Below are positions 6,275 through 9,086 of a DNA stretch of 9,086 nt, piece after piece. Each line of letters begins with the position of its first letter. The first letter of the stretch is position 1. Position numbers and translations under genes: made by a program. The stretch comes from JBIOYL01 sp044870185 (lineage in GTDB: Bacteria; Actinomycetota; CALGFH01). A model generated the notes under the pieces. That model worked only from the letters and a program-made list of their open reading frames with translations, was not told the origin of the DNA and did no database searches. Where the stretch lies: the NCBI GenBank assembly GCA_044870185.1, contig JBIOYL010000407.1, forward strand, positions 1-9,086. Reading direction: 5' to 3'.

Positions 6275-7414
6275 TCAGCCGCCGAACCAGCGTCGGCGCC
6301 GGGTGGCGGCGAACCGCGCCTTCTCGTCGGCCAGCGTTCGTGACGGGCCGAAGAACGGCGCCGTCGGCGACGGTCCGGACAGGAAGTCGGCGTCGACCTT
6401 GCCGACCAGGCCGCCGCCGAACTCGATGTAGCACGACCCCTTGCCGTCGTACGGGTCGATCGCGCCCGAGCCGTGCAGCCTGGCGCCGATGTCGTCGGCG
6501 ACGGCACGCGCCGCGGTCTCGGCGAACACGCCCGCCCGGGGCACGGGCGCGTCGGCGCAGTCCCCCAGCGCGTAGACCTGCGGGAAGCGGGTGGCCAGGT
6601 TGCGGGGATCGACCGCGACCCAGCCGTCGTTGCCGCCGACCGTCAGCCCGCACGCCTGGACGACCGCCGGCGCCCGGTGCACGGGGATCCCGATGAACAG
6701 GTCGTAGGCAAGCTCGCCTGAGGTCAGCCGGGCCACGTGCGCGGCCGGGTCCAGCCCGCGCACCCGGCGGCTCGGCGTGTAGCCGATGGCGCGGTCCCCG
6801 AGCGCCCGAACGATCGCCGCCGAGGTCTCCGGCGACACCGGGATCGGCGCCTCCATCGGGCTGAGCACCTGGATCTGGGTGGCGTCCCGCAGGCCACGGC
6901 CGACCAGGTGGTCGTGCAGCAGCAGCGCGCCCTCGTACGGCGCCGGCGGGCACTTGAACGGCACCCCCAGGATCGCCAGCAGCACCTTCCCACCGGCAAA
7001 CGACGCCAAGCGCTCGCGTAGGCGCTCCGCGCCGGCCACGGAGTAGTACTCGTAGCCGTCGTCCACGAAGCCCGGCGTGGCCGCAGGGTCGTAGTCGGCG
7101 CCCAGCGCCACCACCAGGATGTCGGGCTCGTAGGTGGCGGCGTCGGTGACCACGTGACGGGCCTGTGGGTCGATCGAGGTGACCTGTTCCTGGCGGAACT
7201 CGACCTGCGGTCTGGTGATGTCCCGGTAGGGGTAGGACACCTGCGCCCGGGTCTGCCGGCCGAACAGGATCTCCAGCTTGTCAAACCCGAAGATGAACGC
7301 GTCCTGCTGGTCGACCAGGGTGATGTGCAGCTCGTCGCCCAACGACTCCGCCAGCCTCCTGGCCAGCTCCAGCCCGCCGAAGCCGGCGCCCAGGATCAGC
7401 ACGTGCTGCCTCAT
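6275..7414 (-). CDS. Sulfide:quinone oxidoreductase-like FAD flavoprotein
   Basis: A 379-residue pyridine nucleotide-disulfide oxidoreductase superfamily member. HVLILGAGFGGLELARRL at 4-21 is the FAD-binding Rossmann turn, VVALGADY at 101-108 follows, and VYALGDCAD at 280-288 is the second FAD motif. GVPFKCPPAPYEGALLLHDHL (150-170), with Cys155, and YDGKGSCYIEFGGG (322-335), with Cys328, are typical of SQR and related flavoproteins, where paired cysteines carry the sulfide-oxidation disulfide. The C-terminus ends FAATRRRRWFGG. Such enzymes pass electrons from sulfide to quinone at the membrane; related ones act as NADH dehydrogenases or assemblies of unknown donor. I chose ATG 7414 since it precedes the FAD motif directly; its ribosome site is weak, and a TTG at 7486 would add 24 residues. 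It leads the unit with the DinB and esterase genes and diverges from the ferritin-like gene across 153 bp. Confidence 0.87.
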   Translation of the reverse strand: MRQHVLILGAGFGGLELARRLAESLGDELHITLVDQQDAFIFGFDKLEILFGRQTRAQVSYPYRDITRPQVEFRQEQVTSIDPQARHVVTDAATYEPDILVVALGADYDPAATPGFVDDGYEYYSVAGAERLRERLASFAGGKVLLAILGVPFKCPPAPYEGALLLHDHLVGRGLRDATQIQVLSPMEAPIPVSPETSAAIVRALGDRAIGYTPSRRVRGLDPAAHVARLTSGELAYDLFIGIPVHRAPAVVQACGLTVGGNDGWVAVDPRNLATRFPQVYALGDCADAPVPRAGVFAETAARAVADDIGARLHGSGAIDPYDGKGSCYIEFGGGLVGKVDADFLSGPSPTAPFFGPSRTLADEKARFAATRRRRWFGG

Positions 7415-7567
7415 GCCGGCAGCATGTCGCGCCGACCGGGCAGGTGCAAGGCCAACCCCGTCGAGCAGGGCAACCGAGCCAGACAACTGCGACTGTTAGG
7501 ATGGAGACGTGTCGACGATGCGTGGCTTGCGGGTCACGTGCAGCGCCTGCAGTGAAGGAGGCCGCCC

Positions 7568-8908
7568 GTGCCCTCCCCACCCGAGGGGCAGAACCTGGCA
7601 ACACCCGCGAACCGGCAGCCCGCCTGGCATCCGGGCCCGACCACCAAGCCGCCGCTGCCGGTGGAGAGCCGCGAGCAGCTCGTCTACCTGCTCACGCAGG
7701 CCGCCGAGCTCGAGCAGGGCGTGTTGTGCGAGTACCTGTTCGCGCTGTACTCCCTCAAACGCGATCCCCAGGACGGGCTCGGCAGCCAGCAGCTCGCCCA
7801 GGTCGCCCGCTGGGGACGGACCCTGTCCCAGGTCGCCGTCCAGGAGATGCTGCACCTGGCGCTTGCCACCAACCTGCTCACGGCGGTCGGCGCGGTGCCG
7901 CACCTTCACCGGCCGAACTTCCCCATCCGCTGCCAGTGGTACCCGCCGGACGTGCAGCTCGCGCTGGTGCCGTTCGGTGAGGCGGCGCTGCGCCACTTCA
8001 TGTACCTGGAGCGCCCCGACAGCATCGACCTGGCCGACGCCGAAGCCTTCGCGGTCATGTGCGAGTGCCGGCCGCTGACCGCAACCCCGACCACGCTGAT
8101 GGCCGCCCCGCAGGACTACCACACCGTCGGCCACCTGTATCGCAGCATCGAGCACGGCTTTGCGCGGCTGGTCGAGCGCTACGGCGAGGCGGACGTGTTC
8201 ATCGGCCCGCCCCGCAACCAGGCCAGCCGCGAGGTGTTCGGCTTCCCGGAGCTGGTGCCGGTCACCGACCTGGCCTCCGCCCGAGCCGCCATCGAGCTGA
8301 TCGTCGAGCAGGGCGAGGGCGCAGGCGGCGACTGGCGCCAGGCCCACTTCGGCCGCTTTTCGACCATCCTCGACGAGTTCCTCGCGGCGACCCGGGCGGA
8401 TGCGGCCTTTGCGCCGGCCCGGCCGGCGCGGCCGGCCTACGTCCGCCGCCCTGCGGACCAGCCCCAGGCGACCATCATCGGCGACCCGCTCACCGCGCAG
8501 GTGGCGGACCTGTTCGACGCCGCCCACCAGACGATGCTGCAGGCGCTGTGCCGCTGCTTCATGCACGGCGACGAGACCGGCGAGGAGGTGGCGACCCTGG
8601 CGGGCACCGCCGTGCGGCTGATGGGGCGGGTGCTGCGGCCGCTGGGGTCGGTGCTGACCACCCTGCCGCTTGGTCCCGACCACCCCGGGGAGCTGGCCGG
8701 CCCCGGGTTCTACATGGTGCACCCTTCCCAGTTCGTGCTGCCGTACCGGGAGGCGGCCTGGAAGGTCATGGTCCAGCGGCTGGGCGAGCTGGCCGACGCC
8801 TGCGCGCGGCTCGGCCTCGAGCCCGGCCTCGGCCAGGTCGCCAAGCTGGAGCCGAACGTCCGGACCATCGCCGCCGGGCTGCAGGCGCACCTGGACGAGC
8901 GCCCTTGA
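7568..8908 (+). CDS. Ferritin-like VioB/RebD-type (iminophenyl-pyruvate dimer synthase) protein
   Basis: A 446-residue protein whose N-terminal two thirds fits the ferritin-like domain of the iminophenyl-pyruvate dimer synthase type. Helix one holds AAELEQGVLCEYLFALYSL (45-63, Glu47, Glu49 and Glu55). Helix two holds QVAVQEMLHLALATNLLTAVG (88-108, an ExxH at Glu93/His96), and a later helix holds HLYRSIEHGFARL (189-201, Glu195/His196). EQGEGAGGDWRQAHFGRFSTI (247-267) includes His260. These acidic and histidine residues are plausible di-iron ligands. VioB and RebD couple imine intermediates in violacein and rebeccamycin synthesis, but no oxidase partner lies in the window, and many homologues have no known product. 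The C-terminal third (about 300-446) is helical. GTG 7568 has AAGGAGG six bases upstream. A possible -10 TAGGAT lies at 7497-7502 without a clear -35. Confidence 0.83.
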   Translation: MPSPPEGQNLATPANRQPAWHPGPTTKPPLPVESREQLVYLLTQAAELEQGVLCEYLFALYSLKRDPQDGLGSQQLAQVARWGRTLSQVAVQEMLHLALATNLLTAVGAVPHLHRPNFPIRCQWYPPDVQLALVPFGEAALRHFMYLERPDSIDLADAEAFAVMCECRPLTATPTTLMAAPQDYHTVGHLYRSIEHGFARLVERYGEADVFIGPPRNQASREVFGFPELVPVTDLASARAAIELIVEQGEGAGGDWRQAHFGRFSTILDEFLAATRADAAFAPARPARPAYVRRPADQPQATIIGDPLTAQVADLFDAAHQTMLQALCRCFMHGDETGEEVATLAGTAVRLMGRVLRPLGSVLTTLPLGPDHPGELAGPGFYMVHPSQFVLPYREAAWKVMVQRLGELADACARLGLEPGLGQVAKLEPNVRTIAAGLQAHLDERP

Positions 8909-8910
8909 CG

Positions 8911-8939
8911 TGTGGACGGTCTTGCTCCAGTTGGACAAT
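8911..8939 (+). promoter_or_regulatory. Possible promoter for the ferredoxin-reductase gene
   Basis: GACAAT at 8934-8939 fits a -10 box, 17 bases after TGTGGA (8911-8916), which matches a -35 poorly (two of six). Transcription would begin near 8946, leaving a short leader that includes GAGGGGG at 8949-8955. The same -10 hexamer occurs in the candidate phosphatase promoter. The only other support is the 54-bp gap after the preceding gene. Confidence 0.25.
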
Positions 8940-8962
8940 GGCTTCCATGAGGGGGATGTGGA

Positions 8963-9086
8963 ATGGAGCAACTTGCCACGACGGCCCGGCCACTCCGCGT
9001 TGCCATCATCGGTGCCGGCCCGGCCGGGCTCTATGCCGCCGAGGCGCTGCTCAAGAAACCCGATATCGTCCTGACCATCGATATCT
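8963..9086 (+). CDS. FprA-like NADPH:ferredoxin (adrenodoxin-type) reductase, N-terminus
   Basis: Only the first 41 codons are in the window. After a short leader (MEQLATTARPL) comes the Rossmann strand RVAIIGAGPAGLYAAEALL (12-30) with the GxGxxG/A dinucleotide motif, then KKPDIVLTIDI, where an acidic residue would bind FAD. The GPAGLYAAEALLKKP string is typical of the FprA/adrenodoxin-reductase family, which moves electrons from NADPH to ferredoxin; a general flavoprotein such as a glutamate-synthase subunit cannot be excluded from this fragment. ATG 8963 follows GAGGGGG at about 7 bases. It starts 54 bp after the ferritin-like gene on the same strand, so it could supply electrons to that di-iron-type protein, but this is inference. 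Confidence 0.75.
   Translation, partial: MEQLATTARPLRVAIIGAGPAGLYAAEALLKKPDIVLTIDI

Noticed and set aside
7501..7567. Short upstream reading frame with Cys-rich start before the ferritin-like gene
   Set aside because: It begins METCRRCVACGS, suggestive of a knuckle, but then runs into the next gene in another frame with no family match or ribosome site.
7496..8971. Minus-strand reading frame of 491 codons opposite the ferritin-like gene
   Set aside because: It shows no recognised motif, while the plus-strand protein has a strong ribosome site and family signature.

Overview
The window is very GC-rich DNA with tightly packed genes, GTG and ATG starts, strong G/C third-position bias and 4-bp start/stop overlaps. 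Several proteins look actinobacterial: a phosphatase resembling the C-terminal half of mycobacterial MutT1, a FprA-like ferredoxin reductase, a DUF664/DinB protein and cyclic-nucleotide-binding (cNMP) domain proteins. A high-GC actinomycete is the most likely source; this rests on protein style only, as there is no rRNA or marker gene.

Layout. (1) Positions 1-2268, minus strand: a SixA/MutT1-like histidine phosphatase, a 183-bp gap, then a fluoride-export operon of two crcB genes and a DUF190 (PII-like) protein, each overlapping the next by 4 bp. The DUF190 protein carries two full domains and the start of a third before the window ends. (2) Positions 2466-4734, plus strand: a 66-residue zinc-ribbon protein, a stand-alone cNMP-binding-fold protein and, overlapping it by 4 bp, a cNMP domain fused to a PlsC-like acyltransferase. 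A 20-bp tandem duplication covers the stop codon of the fusion gene. (3) Positions 4770-7414, minus strand, read from right to left: a sulfide:quinone-oxidoreductase-like flavoprotein, a DinB/DUF664 protein and an acetyl-xylan-esterase-like alpha/beta hydrolase, spaced 14 and 48 bp apart, so probably one transcript. (4) Positions 7568-9086, plus strand: a 446-residue ferritin-like protein of the VioB/RebD iminophenyl-pyruvate dimer synthase type, followed by the first 41 codons of a FprA-like ferredoxin/adrenodoxin reductase.

The main functional stories are a fluoride channel made of two different CrcB subunits with a multi-domain PII-like partner, and a ligand-sensing pair in which a lone sensor domain is translationally coupled to a sensor-acyltransferase fusion, which looks like allosteric control of lipid acylation. 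The redox genes on the right (SQR-like flavoprotein, di-iron ferritin-like protein, NADPH-ferredoxin reductase) share a neighbourhood but lie on different transcripts, so a joint pathway is only a hypothesis. I see no RNA genes, CRISPR arrays, insertion sequences or phage genes. No gap between genes exceeds 300 bp.
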